49,526 bases of DNA, from the NCBI GenBank assembly GCA_029225565.1, contig JAQXWS010000013.1:1-49526 (forward strand), written 5' to 3'. Shown piece after piece: positions 8,186 to 16,221 of this stretch (within the stretch, counting starts at the first letter, position 1; every line of letters begins with the position of its first letter). A program made the position numbers and the translations under genes. The DNA comes from Eubacteriales bacterium (GTDB lineage Bacteria > Bacillota > Clostridia > Oscillospirales > Acutalibacteraceae). Below the pieces are notes generated by a model that saw nothing but the letters and a program-made list of their open reading frames with translations, had not been told where the DNA came from and searched no databases.

Positions 8186-9057
8186 TCCTTAAGGTCCTTA
8201 ACATCATTGTACATGGATACATAACTATCATGCCTTGATTTGCTGATTAAACCGTTAGCTATTGCTTGAGTCACGGCGCAACCCTTGTCATTGATATGTC
8301 TGCAGTTGGTTGCAAATTTGCAGTTATCCAGATAGGGTACAAATTCTCTGAAGCAATAGGGCAATTCTTCTTTTGATATGCGTTCATATCTTTCCAATTC
8401 AACAGAGGAAAAACCGGGTGTGTCTGCAATGTATCCCCCATCGGTTTTGTAAAGCTCGCAGTGGCGAGTTGTGTGCTTGCCCCTGCCTAACTTTTTGCTT
8501 GTAGCACCTGTTTCCAAATGCAAATGCGGAAAGATAATGTTCAGCAGAGATGACTTGCCCACCCCTGTATTACCTGTAAAAGCAGAAATTTTACCTGCCA
8601 GTAACGGCTTTATCTCTTCGCTGCCCTCGCCCGTTGTGTTGTCGCATACTATGACCTTGAATCCTGCATTTTTGTATATATCAACATACTCTGAATACCC
8701 ATCATCAAGATCGATTTTTGTTAATACCAATACAGGCTCAATTTCTTTGTACTCTGCTATTGAAATCATACGGTCAATAACAAGAGTATTGATTTTTGGG
8801 TCAACTATGGACGCCACGATGAATAATGTATCCAGGTTGGACAATGGCGGTCTGGTAAGCTGATTCTTACGAGTGTAAATTTCGTCAATGGTATTTTCTG
8901 CATTATCATTTACGGTAATAGATACATTATCCCCTACCATGGGTGTAATATTCTTTTTTCTAAAGCTGCCGCGAGCCTTACATTCATAAATGACATCATC
9001 GGCGTCCACATAGTAGAAGCCGCCGATGCCTTTAACGATTCTTCCGTTTTTTGTCAA
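8173..9057 (-). CDS. rsgA: Ribosome small subunit-dependent GTPase RsgA
   Basis: A circularly permuted GTPase that tests the decoding centre late in 30S maturation. It has an N-terminal OB fold (about 1-65), G4 LTKIDL ahead of G1 GNTGVGKSSLLN (permuted order), G3 DTPGFSS, and a C-terminal zinc knuckle C-x5-C-x-H-x5-C (CKFATNCRHINDKGC). The 294 residues are full length. The start is TTG, with GAGGG seven bases before it. It lies 13 bases after prkC and overlaps thiN. Confidence 0.95.
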   Translation of the reverse strand: MTKNGRIVKGIGGFYYVDADDVIYECKARGSFRKKNITPMVGDNVSITVNDNAENTIDEIYTRKNQLTRPPLSNLDTLFIVASIVDPKINTLVIDRMISIAEYKEIEPVLVLTKIDLDDGYSEYVDIYKNAGFKVIVCDNTTGEGSEEIKPLLAGKISAFTGNTGVGKSSLLNIIFPHLHLETGATSKKLGRGKHTTRHCELYKTDGGYIADTPGFSSVELERYERISKEELPYCFREFVPYLDNCKFATNCRHINDKGCAVTQAIANGLISKSRHDSYVSMYNDVKDLKEWEK

Positions 9058-9070
9058 ATTTTTGCCCTCA

Positions 9071-11107
9071 TTACTCTTCTATCGGTGCCTCGGGGTCATC
9101 ATCAGGTTCTTCGGGTTCTTCAGTTACTCTCTCATCAAGGGAAAATCCCGAAAAATCTATAGTAAAGTTTTGGTTATTCTTTCCGTTTGTTGTTTTGGTG
9201 TCAGCAGCACCGGTAGTTAAGAGAGTAACATTAATCGACTGGGACGCTGTGGCAGTTGATGTTATTGTAATAGGTAATTTTTTGCCGTTGAGTGTAACCT
9301 TTTGGTTAAGATATGTCTCGCCGTCAACACTAACTTTGATTGTGTCGGTATCGTATGTACCATCCTCCTTGACACAAGTAGGTAGCAGGATGGATACTGA
9401 ATACTTTACAGTTGGTTGAGTTGTAGTGGTAGTAACCCCTGAGCTAATTACTACCTTGATTGTTTCGGTAACCTGTACGGATGTTCCTGCTGAGGGTGAC
9501 TGGGACAGCACCATTCCCTTTGCATAATCACTGTCTTGGGTAGAAAATGTTACATTGGTAAAGCCTGCCTTCTTGAGAAACGCAGCAGCGCTTTCTTGAG
9601 TCAAACCATATACATCGGGAACCTTCGCTGTCTCAATAACGGTAGTTGAGGGACCGCTGGAAATATATATGATTATCTCCTGGTCTGCAGAAACAACAGT
9701 ATTAGCCTTTGGGTCGGTATATACAACCTTGCCCTCTTCAACATTTTCGCTGTTAACCTGTACAACCTTTACATTTTCCAATTTAGAAAGCGATAGCAAC
9801 TGCTTTGCTTTTTCCTCGTCGTTATTGTAAACATTGGGTACCTTGATGTCCTGGTCACTTGCAGCGACAATCAGTTTTACTTCTGCACCTGCAAGTACTT
9901 TTTCTCCGGCGGCAGGTGTTTGTTTGATTACAATACCGGGTTCGTAATCCTTCGTCTTTTTGTATTCGGCTATAAAGTTGTAGTCATAAGCTTCGATTAT
10001 TTCGTCATAAGAAGCGCCTACAAAGTTTTCCAGCTTATTTGTGGTGTTATCAAATCCGTTAGTAAACCACATAACAATAAGTACTACTGCGGCAATAAGC
10101 ACAATTATACCTATTGTAATTGCCGTGATTACCTTGCGCTTATGCTCTTTTTCGTAAACAGGGTCTATGTCCTCGTTATCATCATCCTCCGGCTCAGGGG
10201 GAATAATTTCGTTTTTCTTTACCACAATAGTGGGGTTTGGGTCTTCCTTAATATTTGATACATAATTGAATGTAGTTCGTGGATTCTTTATTATTTCCTC
10301 AATATCCAACAGCATTTCCGTTGCTGTTTGGTATCTGTCAATCGGATCCTTTTGCATTGCGTGAATACATATTTGCTCAAGTCCAATCGGAATATCCGGA
10401 TTAATATCCGTAAGCCTTTGAGCATCTGCCTGCAGCTGCATAAGAGCAACGGACACGGCGCTGTCAGCCTCGAAGGGTACGGTTCCCGAAAGCATCTCGT
10501 AAAGTACAACGCCAAGAGAATAAATATCTGCCTTTTCATCAGTAAATTCTCCCTTAGCCTGTTCGGGAGCTATATAATGAACGGAGCCAATTGCCTGCTC
10601 GGTAAGAGTTTTTGTGTCACTTCTGGAAAATCTTGCGATACCGAAATCGGTAACCTTAATGTTTCCGTTACGAAGCAAAATGATATTTTGGGGCTTAATA
10701 TCCCTATGAACAATGCCTTTGTCATGAGCATGCTGAACAGCCCTAAGAATTTGAGTCATAAAGAATAAAGCGTCATTCCAGGTAATAGCGCCCTGTTTGT
10801 TAATATACTCCTTTAGGGTAATGCCATCAATATATTCCATAACAATATATTGAAGCTTTTCTCCGAAATTGACATCATATATCTGTACAATATTGGGATG
10901 GGACAGCAGAGCGATAGCCTTGCTTTCGTTTTTAAATCTACGCTTGAATTCGTCGTTGTTTAGAAATTCATCCTTCAATATTTTGATGGCTACAATTCTG
11001 TCGTCAACATTATCATAAGCCTTATATACAACAGACATACCGCCAACGCCGATAATCTCCTGTACCTCGTATCGGCCGTCAAGTCTTTTTCCTACATAAT
11101 TATCCAT
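9071..11107 (-). CDS. prkC: PASTA-domain Ser/Thr protein kinase (PrkC/Stk)
   Basis: A membrane sensor kinase that detects muropeptide/lipid II-type ligands and phosphorylates cytosolic targets. The cytosolic kinase domain (about 11-275) has the G-loop GVGGMSVVYK, catalytic K42, HRDIKPQN (D136), DFG (154-156) and APEQ. An acidic juxtamembrane stretch precedes one transmembrane helix (326-348). Outside are three PASTA repeats (about 357-418, 420-490, 491-565), a Thr-rich linker and a further beta-rich domain of about 100 residues ending in an acidic Glu/Asp/Pro tail. The extra C-terminal domain is longer than in B. subtilis PrkC. It pairs with the upstream phosphatase. Confidence 0.95.
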   Translation of the reverse strand: MDNYVGKRLDGRYEVQEIIGVGGMSVVYKAYDNVDDRIVAIKILKDEFLNNDEFKRRFKNESKAIALLSHPNIVQIYDVNFGEKLQYIVMEYIDGITLKEYINKQGAITWNDALFFMTQILRAVQHAHDKGIVHRDIKPQNIILLRNGNIKVTDFGIARFSRSDTKTLTEQAIGSVHYIAPEQAKGEFTDEKADIYSLGVVLYEMLSGTVPFEADSAVSVALMQLQADAQRLTDINPDIPIGLEQICIHAMQKDPIDRYQTATEMLLDIEEIIKNPRTTFNYVSNIKEDPNPTIVVKKNEIIPPEPEDDDNEDIDPVYEKEHKRKVITAITIGIIVLIAAVVLIVMWFTNGFDNTTNKLENFVGASYDEIIEAYDYNFIAEYKKTKDYEPGIVIKQTPAAGEKVLAGAEVKLIVAASDQDIKVPNVYNNDEEKAKQLLSLSKLENVKVVQVNSENVEEGKVVYTDPKANTVVSADQEIIIYISSGPSTTVIETAKVPDVYGLTQESAAAFLKKAGFTNVTFSTQDSDYAKGMVLSQSPSAGTSVQVTETIKVVISSGVTTTTTQPTVKYSVSILLPTCVKEDGTYDTDTIKVSVDGETYLNQKVTLNGKKLPITITSTATASQSINVTLLTTGAADTKTTNGKNNQNFTIDFSGFSLDERVTEEPEEPDDDPEAPIEE

Positions 11108-11126
11108 ATTTACACTCCATTATCCT

Positions 11127-11855
11127 TTAGTTTGCCATAGCAACTACGGTTATGTTGTCGCCGCCGCCATTGTGGTTAGCTCTTTTTACCAATCTGTCGG
11201 CAAAGGCATAGTACTGTCCGTCATTTATGTCCTCTGCCATCTCTTTGGTGGTAACATAATTGGACAAACCGTCTGTGCATAAAATCAAGGTGCTGTCCCC
11301 TGATAAATCAATCTCGGAAAAATCAACATCAACCTGCTTGTCAACGCCCACTGCACGGGTGATAACATTCTTTTTTGGATGATGCTCAGCCTCGACGGCA
11401 GTAATCTTGCCCTGATTCACCAAATCTTGCACAAGACTGTGGTCAACGGTTACTTGCTCGATGCTATCTTTTGTGGCTATGTATGCACGGCTGTCACCAA
11501 CATGTGCAATGTATGCATTATTATCTCTGACAATAACAGCAACTACAGTGGTGCCCATTCCCTGAAGTTCCGGTCGAGAGTACGCCATATCGTAAACCTC
11601 AAGATTGGCTGCAGTAATTGCAGAGTCCAATAGGTTCTTGATAGAAGCATCCCTCATTTTGGAGTTGTAGGAGGATGTAATCTTGTCGCTGATTACCTTT
11701 ACTGCAAGAGTTGATGCTATATTACCCCCGGCAGCACCGCCCATACCGTCGCAAACAACTGCCCAGGCAACTTCTCCCGGCAGTTCTCCAACAGCGTATG
11801 CGTCCTGGTTAGAGTCCCTAACCATTCCTTTGTCTGTTTTAGCAACAATTTTCAT
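11127..11855 (-). CDS. stp: PP2C-type Ser/Thr protein phosphatase (PrpC/Stp)
   Basis: A metal-dependent phosphatase that reverses PrkC phosphorylation. Conserved PPM motifs are all present: RDSNQDAY, VVCDGMGGAAGG (Mn-binding Asp), VGDSRAY, CTDGLSNY and GGDNITVV. I chose the ATG at 11855 (MKIVAKTDKG), 242 residues, because AAGGTG lies seven bases before it; an alternative GTG nine bases earlier would overlap that ribosome site. The gene overlaps the end of rlmN by 17 bases and precedes prkC, the usual order. Confidence 0.95.
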   Translation of the reverse strand: MKIVAKTDKGMVRDSNQDAYAVGELPGEVAWAVVCDGMGGAAGGNIASTLAVKVISDKITSSYNSKMRDASIKNLLDSAITAANLEVYDMAYSRPELQGMGTTVVAVIVRDNNAYIAHVGDSRAYIATKDSIEQVTVDHSLVQDLVNQGKITAVEAEHHPKKNVITRAVGVDKQVDVDFSEIDLSGDSTLILCTDGLSNYVTTKEMAEDINDGQYYAFADRLVKRANHNGGGDNITVVAMAN

Positions 11856-12888
11856 TACTGTCACCTTCGTTTCTCTTTCTTCTTAATTGGCCGCAGGATG
11901 CGTTAATATCCTTGCCAAGTGTTCGTCTTATTGTAGCATTAATTCCACGGGATTTCAAGATTTGCTGGAATTTGCGAATATCCTCATCATCTGACCTGAC
12001 ATTGCCTCTCTCTGCAACATCATTGACAGGAATGAGATTTACATGAAACAAATATCCCTTTAGCTTTGCCGCCAGTTCAAGGGCGCATTGCCTGTTATCG
12101 TTTACGCCTTTAATTAATGTGTATTCAAAGCTGACCCTGCGGGAAGTTCTGTTGGCATATTCCTTGCATGCACTGATTAGCGTATCAACGCCCCATTTAT
12201 TATTGACGGGCATCATATCAGACCTGATATCATCGTTTGGAGCGTGGAGTGATACCGTTAATGTAACCGGCAGCCCCTCATCCATTAAATCATATATACG
12301 AGGGACAACGCCGCATGTGGAAATTGTGACATCACGCAGGGATATATACAATCCGTCCTTATCATTGACTAAGGACAAAAATTTTATAACATTATCGTAA
12401 TTGTCCAGCGGCTCGCCGATGCCCATCATAACTATGTGGGATATTCTGATACCAAGGTCCTTTTGGGCGGCATGAATTTGGGACTCAATTTCGGCAGGCA
12501 GTAGATTTCGTTTGAATCCTGCCAAAGTAGATGCACAAAAATTGCATCCCATCTTGCACCCAACCTGTGAGGAAACACAAATCGTGTAGCCGTACTTGTA
12601 CTTCATGACTACGCTCTCAACATACTCCCCGTCATAGAGACGGAAAAGATACTTGACAGTATCATCAAGTTGGGATTCATATTTTTCTTCTATTATGCAA
12701 TGAGGTATATAGTATTCCTTCTCAAGCTGTGCGCGAAATTCCTTTGAGATATTGCTCATTTCGTCAAAGGAAAATACCCCGTTGCAATGCAGCCATTTGT
12801 ATATCTGATGACTACGGAACTTTTGTACATCGAATTGCGCCAATTCGGCAGTCAATTCTTGGAGATTTAGTGATTTAATGTCAGTCAT
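11839..12888 (-). CDS. rlmN: Dual-specificity 23S rRNA/tRNA adenine-C2 methyltransferase RlmN
   Basis: A radical-SAM enzyme that methylates A2503 of 23S rRNA and A37 of some tRNAs. The [4Fe-4S] motif is C111-x3-C115-x2-C118 (CKMGCNFC), and the methyl-carrying catalytic Cys is C332 in NASCGQL. The 349 residues are full length. The Cfr determinant has the same architecture, but the synteny with rsmB and stp indicates the housekeeping RlmN. It overlaps rsmB by eight bases. Confidence 0.95.
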   Translation of the reverse strand: MTDIKSLNLQELTAELAQFDVQKFRSHQIYKWLHCNGVFSFDEMSNISKEFRAQLEKEYYIPHCIIEEKYESQLDDTVKYLFRLYDGEYVESVVMKYKYGYTICVSSQVGCKMGCNFCASTLAGFKRNLLPAEIESQIHAAQKDLGIRISHIVMMGIGEPLDNYDNVIKFLSLVNDKDGLYISLRDVTISTCGVVPRIYDLMDEGLPVTLTVSLHAPNDDIRSDMMPVNNKWGVDTLISACKEYANRTSRRVSFEYTLIKGVNDNRQCALELAAKLKGYLFHVNLIPVNDVAERGNVRSDDEDIRKFQQILKSRGINATIRRTLGKDINASCGQLRRKRNEGDSNENCC

Positions 12889-14125
12889 TTCTTTTTATTA
12901 CAGCCCAAAAAAAGCCGTCACCGCCATCAATGGATGGGAATATAGTTTTTTGTTCAATTAATTGAAAATCGTTATGCGCCTCAAGAAAAGCAGAAACAAC
13001 ACTTTCGTTTTCTCTTTTGTTTAATGTGCAGGTAGAATAGACCAGAGTGCCCCCTTGCTTTAGATACCTTGCGGATGTTGTAAGGATGAGCAATTGGATT
13101 GCCGGCAGTTCCTTTATTGAATCAAGGTTTTTGTACCTGATTTCCGGCTTTCGTCGGATAATACCGAAACCACTGCACGGCACATCGCATAGAATTCTAT
13201 CAGCCGTTGGCATATTGGGATTATAAACGGTTGCGTCATTAACCATGGATTCAATAATATTCATTTGCAGTCTGTTTGCCGCCTTGGTAACTAAATCCAC
13301 CCTATGTTGATGCAGGTCGCAAGCAATCACTTTGCCTTGATTATTCATACAATTAGTTATAGTAAAGGATTTTCCGCCTGGAGCAGCACAAACATCAATT
13401 ACTGTTTCTCCCGGTTGCGGGCACAGTTTTTTTGCACATCGGTAGGAGCTATAGTCCTCTATGTAAAACAATCCGTCGTCAAAGGGTTTGCAATTATGCA
13501 AATCGAATGACGAAGTAATCTTAACAACATCATTGTATATTTCGTTTTCTATATTACACGACAGTAGTTCATAGGATAACTCTTCTTCATCAACAAAGCA
13601 CTTGTTAGGTATTGCGAACACAGGCGGTTTATCATTAATGCACCTTAGTATATTTTCGGTATTTTTTTCGCCATAGGCCTTTTGCCACATTTTTATCAAA
13701 TGAATGGGACAAGAATACTTGATTGATAAATCATTAATGTTGTCAATATCAATCCTGTTATCATTAATTCTGTGCAGTACTGCGTTGATAAGCTTACTAT
13801 AATAGGACACTCCCACATTCTTTGCAAGCTCTACTGTTTCGTTAATTGCGGCAGAGTCGGGAATTTTGTCCATAAAATACAGCTGATAAGTACCCATAAG
13901 CAACAACAGCTTTACTTTTGGCTTTGTTTTCCCTTCGAGAAATTGAGTGACAATATATTCAAGGGTAATTTTTCGTTCAATAGTGCCGTAAACTATAGCG
14001 GAAATAAAGGCCTTGTCCTTTGTTTCAACCTGACGCAATGCTTTGTCAAGGGTGATGTTGGAGTAAGCATTGTTTCGGTGGATATCATACAGCACCTCAA
14101 AGGCAACTAATCTTGGATTTTTCAT
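12881..14125 (-). CDS. rsmB: 16S rRNA (cytosine-967-C5)-methyltransferase RsmB
   Basis: It methylates C967 of 16S rRNA. The N-terminal NusB-like RNA-binding domain (about 1-130) is followed by the SAM domain with VCAAPGGKS (motif I), CDVPCSGFGIIRRKPEIRY (motif IV, Cys for product release) and STCTLNKRENE (motif VI, catalytic Cys). I chose the ATG at 14125 (MKNPRLVAFEVLYDI), 414 residues, which overlaps the upstream stop as ATGA; the open frame extends 39 codons further upstream within the preceding gene, but that part has no family resemblance. Confidence 0.93.
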   Translation of the reverse strand: MKNPRLVAFEVLYDIHRNNAYSNITLDKALRQVETKDKAFISAIVYGTIERKITLEYIVTQFLEGKTKPKVKLLLLMGTYQLYFMDKIPDSAAINETVELAKNVGVSYYSKLINAVLHRINDNRIDIDNINDLSIKYSCPIHLIKMWQKAYGEKNTENILRCINDKPPVFAIPNKCFVDEEELSYELLSCNIENEIYNDVVKITSSFDLHNCKPFDDGLFYIEDYSSYRCAKKLCPQPGETVIDVCAAPGGKSFTITNCMNNQGKVIACDLHQHRVDLVTKAANRLQMNIIESMVNDATVYNPNMPTADRILCDVPCSGFGIIRRKPEIRYKNLDSIKELPAIQLLILTTSARYLKQGGTLVYSTCTLNKRENESVVSAFLEAHNDFQLIEQKTIFPSIDGGDGFFWAVIKRND

Positions 14126-14817
14126 CTTCTTCTGCCACCGGAGATTACTATCAATAATCTGAATATTGTTGCCAATGCCGATGCAAGGGCGGCAACATAA
14201 GTAAGCGCAGCAGCGGACAGTACCTTTTTTGCTCCCCTGCATTCCTCATCAATAAGAAAGCCGTTGCTCTCAATAGTCTGTAACGCTCTTTTGCTGGCAT
14301 TAAACTCCACCGGAAGCGTAATAAACTGAAACAAAGCAACAAAAGCGTAAAGAATTACACCTATATATGCAAGTGGCTGTGAATTAATAAAAAAGCCAAG
14401 AAGACACAGTGGTATGCCAAGTGAGGAGCCTATTCTGGTTGCGGGAATTACGGCGTTACGCAATTTTAGTGCTGTGTATCCCTCGTAATGCTGACAAGCG
14501 TGCCCTGCTTCATGGCAGGCAACTCCTATTGCGGCAATACTGCGAGAATCAAAAACATCCTGGGACAAACAAATTTCCTTGTTCTTTGGATCATAGTAAT
14601 CTGTCAAGGTTCCGTTTATCCGCTTAATTTTTACATCGGTAATACCGTTGAGCTGGAGTAATCTCCAAGCTGCATCCGCGCCGGTCATACCGCTTCTGCT
14701 GGCAATGGATGAATATTTTCTGAATGATGACTTGACCATTCCCTGACAGATGAGCGCAAATATGAAGACCGGAATCATAATGAATCCTGTCATATAATAC
14801 ATAAAATAACTACCCAT
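14122..14817 (-). CDS. Membrane zinc metallopeptidase (YugP family)
   Basis: A membrane-bound metallopeptidase with the zincin motif HEAGH (in ACHEAGHACQH). One transmembrane helix lies at the N-terminus, a pair of hydrophobic segments follows the active site, and one lies at the C-terminus. The 231-residue length and sequence resemble B. subtilis YugP; the substrate is unknown. The ATG at 14817 is preceded by GGGAG at the right distance inside the end of fmt, so I prefer it to the longer frame. This gene is regularly found between fmt and rsmB in Clostridia. Confidence 0.85.
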   Translation of the reverse strand: MGSYFMYYMTGFIMIPVFIFALICQGMVKSSFRKYSSIASRSGMTGADAAWRLLQLNGITDVKIKRINGTLTDYYDPKNKEICLSQDVFDSRSIAAIGVACHEAGHACQHYEGYTALKLRNAVIPATRIGSSLGIPLCLLGFFINSQPLAYIGVILYAFVALFQFITLPVEFNASKRALQTIESNGFLIDEECRGAKKVLSAAALTYVAALASALATIFRLLIVISGGRRR

Positions 14818-14818
14818 A

Positions 14819-15751
14819 TCATTCTCCCAAAATTGTACCAATTTCTATATTGTTGCCGAGCAGATAAGAACGCGCGTCCATTTTCTTTTTTCCTTCTGGC
14901 TGTAATAATGTGATTTCTAACGCCTTTTTGTCTCCGCAACAAACAATCAATCTTTTGTTATTATCAACAATTTCGCCCGGAATATTATCAAATTGACCGT
15001 CAATCAGTTGTGACTGATGTATTTTTACATTCTTGCCATTGATTTTTGTAATAGCAACAGGCCATGTTTGCAGTCCTCTGATTTGGTTATGAATATGCAG
15101 AGCATCATTTTTCCAATCAATAGGACACATATCTTTACTTATCATTGAGGCGTATTGATATTCTCCGGGTGGCTGTGGCATTGGGGTAATATTCCCTTTT
15201 TGCAGTTCGTTCAGGACCTCTGTCAACGCCTCGGCACCGATAACGGACAATCTGTCAAACAATTCTGCAGATGTCTCGTTAATACCAATATCAGTCTTTT
15301 TTACAAGCAGAACATCCCCTGTATCAAGACCCTCATCCATTTGCATAATTGATACGCCTGTTTGGGCGTCCCCGTTGAGAACTGACCACTGAATAGGTGC
15401 CGCACCACGATACAAAGGCAACAATGAAGCATGGACATTGATGCAGCCGTATGGGGCAGCCGATAATATTTCTTTTGGCAAAATTTTTCCGTAAGCGACA
15501 ACAATAATTACATCCGGCTGCAACTCCTTAATGATATCAACTGCGTCAGAATCTTTGATTCTTTCCGGTTGATAAACAGGAATGCCGTGTTCACCGGCAC
15601 ATAACTTTACCTCCGGTGGGGTCAAGACCTGTTTTCTTCCCACCGGCTTGTCGGGTTGGGTGAACACGCCAACAACACGATGCCCGTTATTAATCAATGC
15701 TTCAAGACAGGGTACGGCAAAATCAGGCGTACCCATAAAAACAATATTCAT
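14819..15751 (-). CDS. fmt: Methionyl-tRNA formyltransferase
   Basis: It formylates initiator Met-tRNA using 10-formyltetrahydrofolate. The N-terminal Rossmann domain begins MNIVFMGTPDFAVP; the active-site region is NVHASLLPLYRGAAPIQW with the conserved Asn/His, followed by ETGVSIMQMDEGLDTGD-type sequence with the catalytic Asp. The C-terminal OB-like domain binds tRNA. The 310 residues are full length. The start shares one base with the def stop (TAATG), the classic def-fmt pairing. Confidence 0.97.
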   Translation of the reverse strand: MNIVFMGTPDFAVPCLEALINNGHRVVGVFTQPDKPVGRKQVLTPPEVKLCAGEHGIPVYQPERIKDSDAVDIIKELQPDVIIVVAYGKILPKEILSAAPYGCINVHASLLPLYRGAAPIQWSVLNGDAQTGVSIMQMDEGLDTGDVLLVKKTDIGINETSAELFDRLSVIGAEALTEVLNELQKGNITPMPQPPGEYQYASMISKDMCPIDWKNDALHIHNQIRGLQTWPVAITKINGKNVKIHQSQLIDGQFDNIPGEIVDNNKRLIVCCGDKKALEITLLQPEGKKKMDARSYLLGNNIEIGTILGE

Positions 15752-16203
15752 TATCCCTCAAGCTCTCCAATTACCTTAGATGTAAACAAAATTCCGTCCA
15801 GATGGTCGATTTCGTGACAAAAGCATCTTGCCTTAAGCTCCTCGCCGGTAAATACCTGCCATTTGCCATTCCTGTCCTGGGCTTTGACCTGAACCTTTGC
15901 AGGTCTTTTGCACACACCGTACTTGCCGGGAACGGACAAGCAACCCTCGGTCTCTGTTTGCTCACCCTCAGCCATAGTTATTTCCGGATTAACAAGCTCC
16001 ATAGGGCCGTCGCCAACATCAATAACCACTACTCTTTTAAGCTGACCTACCTGTGGACCTGCAAGGCCAACGCCGTTGGCGTTATACATTGTGTCAAACA
16101 TATCGTCGATTAATACCGATAGCTTTTCATCAAATTTTTCTACCATTCTACACTTTTTGACAAGGATGGGATCCCCTTCCTTAACAATGTTCCTTAGTGC
16201 CAT
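15751..16203 (-). CDS. def: Peptide deformylase
   Basis: A metalloenzyme that removes the N-formyl group from nascent proteins. Its three conserved motifs are GVGLAGPQVG, EGCLSVPG (metal Cys) and HEIDHLDG (metal His pair and catalytic Glu). The 150-residue length places it with type I enzymes. It lies between priA and fmt in the usual order and is coupled to fmt by a one-base overlap. Confidence 0.97.
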   Translation of the reverse strand: MALRNIVKEGDPILVKKCRMVEKFDEKLSVLIDDMFDTMYNANGVGLAGPQVGQLKRVVVIDVGDGPMELVNPEITMAEGEQTETEGCLSVPGKYGVCKRPAKVQVKAQDRNGKWQVFTGEELKARCFCHEIDHLDGILFTSKVIGELEG

Positions 16204-16221
16204 ATTCTCTCTTCCTCTTTT

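Noticed and set aside
9920..10258. Long open frames opposite prkC, lon, priA, oadA and other genes.
   Set aside because: They are antisense shadows without ribosome sites, and the opposite frame encodes well-conserved proteins throughout.
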